Part shown: piece after piece, positions 63,253-64,000 of the stretch
Layout of the letters: every line of letters starts with the position of its first letter
Numbering within the stretch: the stretch's first letter is position 1
From: Lichina pygmaea
Lineage: Eukaryota > Ascomycota > Lichinomycetes > Lichinales > Lichinaceae
DNA: 64,000 nucleotides
Direction: 5' to 3'
NCBI GenBank assembly: GCA_963422465.1
Contig: OY730170.1
Location: 3,696,379 to 3,760,378, forward strand
Program-made: the position numbers and the translations under genes
Notes under the pieces: model-generated
Seen by the model: only the letters and a program-made list of their open reading frames with translations
Told to the model about the DNA's origin: nothing
Database searches by the model: none

Positions 63253-63852
63253 TGTTATGACCCCTGGGATAGGAGCCACTTATTTATAGGTAATCAGGCC
63301 ACAGGCCAGGCAAGAGAACACCATGGAAGTCAAGTGACCAACCAACAAGGGGTCACGTGACTGTCAAGACACACAGGCAGCTTGACACAGCATGCATGAA
63401 GCATCAAGACAATCTCACCAGTCTCAATGCAGGATGCAGGAAGCATCAAGACAGTCTCACCAGTCTTGACACAGTGTGCATGAAGCATCAAGACAATCTC
63501 ACCAGTCTTGACGCAGGGTGCATAACATAGTGGGACTGTCAAGACAATCTCACCTGTCTTGATGTCAAGACTGTCAAGACAATCTTGATTGTCTTGACAG
63601 GCCAGCACTATATAGTCTGGTGATAGTTCTCTTATAGAACAATTGTCTTCAACTCATGTTGTGATCCAGACAACTAGATCTACTTTAATACAATTCTTTT
63701 GTACAAAGCTATTGATCAGGTGTCACCACCACCATGTTCCACCAAACCCCTTCGCACTCCTTGACACTCCTCTCCTGCAAGAACCAACCCACCTTCCACA
63801 TCTCACCCTTAATCCTATACTTGGTTAGGACAGTATGGTACAGACCACAACA
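63253..63852 (+). repeat. gypsy-2 right LTR
   Basis: 600 bp, uninterrupted, TGTTATGACC...CCACAACA. U3 minisatellite at about 63366-63600, CTATATAG at 63608-63615 and R-start octamer GTCTTCAA at 63645-63652. It allows the three pieces of the left LTR to be joined. Confidence 0.93.
63366..63600 (+). repeat. U3 tandem repeat of gypsy-2 right LTR
   Basis: About five imperfect units based on GCATGAAGCATCAAGACAAT + CTCACCAGTCTTGACGCAG, degenerating to GTCAAGACAATCTTGATTGTC near the TATA-like element. Same array as at 23527. Confidence 0.82.
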
Positions 63853-64000
63853 GAACAGTGACATGCCAGAGGAATCAGACTGGGAGTTGTTCTGTGTGAA
63901 CTCTGCCAGAGGAAGCTATTGGACCCAGTCATCTTGGAGATAGTTGACATAGGATCTCAGGTAGTGTTCAAGCTCCTGATTCTCTTGTTCTGTCTGACTA
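63853..64000 (-). pseudogene. gypsy-0 pol, integrase core piece (continues outside the window)
   Basis: On minus reads SQTEQENQELEHYLRSYVNY, LQDDWVQ then TAG, LPLAEFTQNNSQSDSSGMSL and joins 23418 (FFANKGFHP) once gypsy-2 is removed. This is the end of the integrase catalytic core (QTERxNQ-like motif). It proves that 22453-23418 and 63853-64000 were one element. Confidence 0.9.

Larger units (their letters stand above)
23419..63852 (+). mobile_element. gypsy-2: Ty3/gypsy chromodomain retrotransposon split by nested insertions
   Basis: A single LTR retrotransposon spread over 40 kb. The left LTR is in three pieces (23419-23892, 29197-29316, 51557-51592), the internal region is 51593-56785 plus 63104-63252, and the right LTR is 63253-63852. 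LTR ends are TGTTAYGACC...CCACAACA. The 5-bp target duplication is gaacg (23414-23418) and gaaca (63853-63857), and removing the element restores the gypsy-0 reading frame MSLF/FANKG. Insertions inside it are LINE A and composite D (left LTR) and gypsy-3 (3' region). Without insertions the element would be about 6.5 kb. Gag and pol are both decayed by stops. Confidence 0.9.

Overview
The window looks like a chromosome segment of a filamentous ascomycete, most likely a Sordariomycete and possibly Hypocreales. The evidence is short spliceosomal introns (58-290 bp) with GT..AG ends and CTGAC-type branch sites, recognisable fungal genes (atg13, NOT4, complex I 30-kDa subunit, BUD22, MTAP), Tad-clade LINEs and chromodomain Ty3/gypsy elements. 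The species cannot be fixed from the sequence.

Region 1 (1-20368) is ordinary gene space. In order: the 5' part of atg13 (minus), a low-complexity protein of unknown function (minus), NOT4 (minus), the mitochondrial complex I 30-kDa subunit (plus), a ~2.9 kb gene-poor gap, a short-chain dehydrogenase (plus), a polytopic membrane protein (minus), BUD22 (plus) and methylthioadenosine phosphorylase (plus). I rebuilt exon structures from reading-frame phase, splice signals and family knowledge. These are mostly unlinked housekeeping functions: autophagy initiation, mRNA decay and ubiquitylation, respiration, ribosome biogenesis and methionine salvage. From about 20440 to 21290 the DNA becomes a degenerate CAGCAGTC-type repeat.

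Region 2 (21327-64000) is a single nest of retrotransposons whose history can be read from target-site duplications (TSDs). A 5'-truncated LINE (G) was invaded by a minus-strand gypsy (gypsy-0). Gypsy-0 pol was split by gypsy-2 (LTRs at 23419 and 63253-63852; TSD gaacg/gaaca), so one element now spans 40 kb. Gypsy-2 received LINE A in its left LTR (14-bp TSD), a composite element D in the same LTR (14-bp TSD) and gypsy-3 near its 3' end (5-bp TSD TTGTG). D is a ~1.1 kb unrelated sequence fused to a truncated LINE. It was invaded by gypsy-1 (TSD GGAAG) and LINE E (12-bp TSD). Gypsy-1 then took LINE B (14-bp TSD) and LINE C (13-bp TSD), and LINE E took a 224-bp LINE F (12-bp TSD).

LINE B has both ORFs intact and may be a recently active copy, and E matches it in translation. 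The gypsy elements are decayed, with many stops at Arg (CGA to TGA) and Trp positions and lost catalytic Asp residues. Most notable are: (i) an antisense Cys-rich/coiled-coil reading frame between pol and the 3' LTR in gypsy-1, -2 and -3; (ii) 8-nt complementarity between the predicted RNA 5' end and the primer-binding site in two families, suggesting Tf1-like self-priming; (iii) a composite element resembling Magnaporthe MINE; (iv) an identical UAG-for-Trp codon in three independent LINE insertions.
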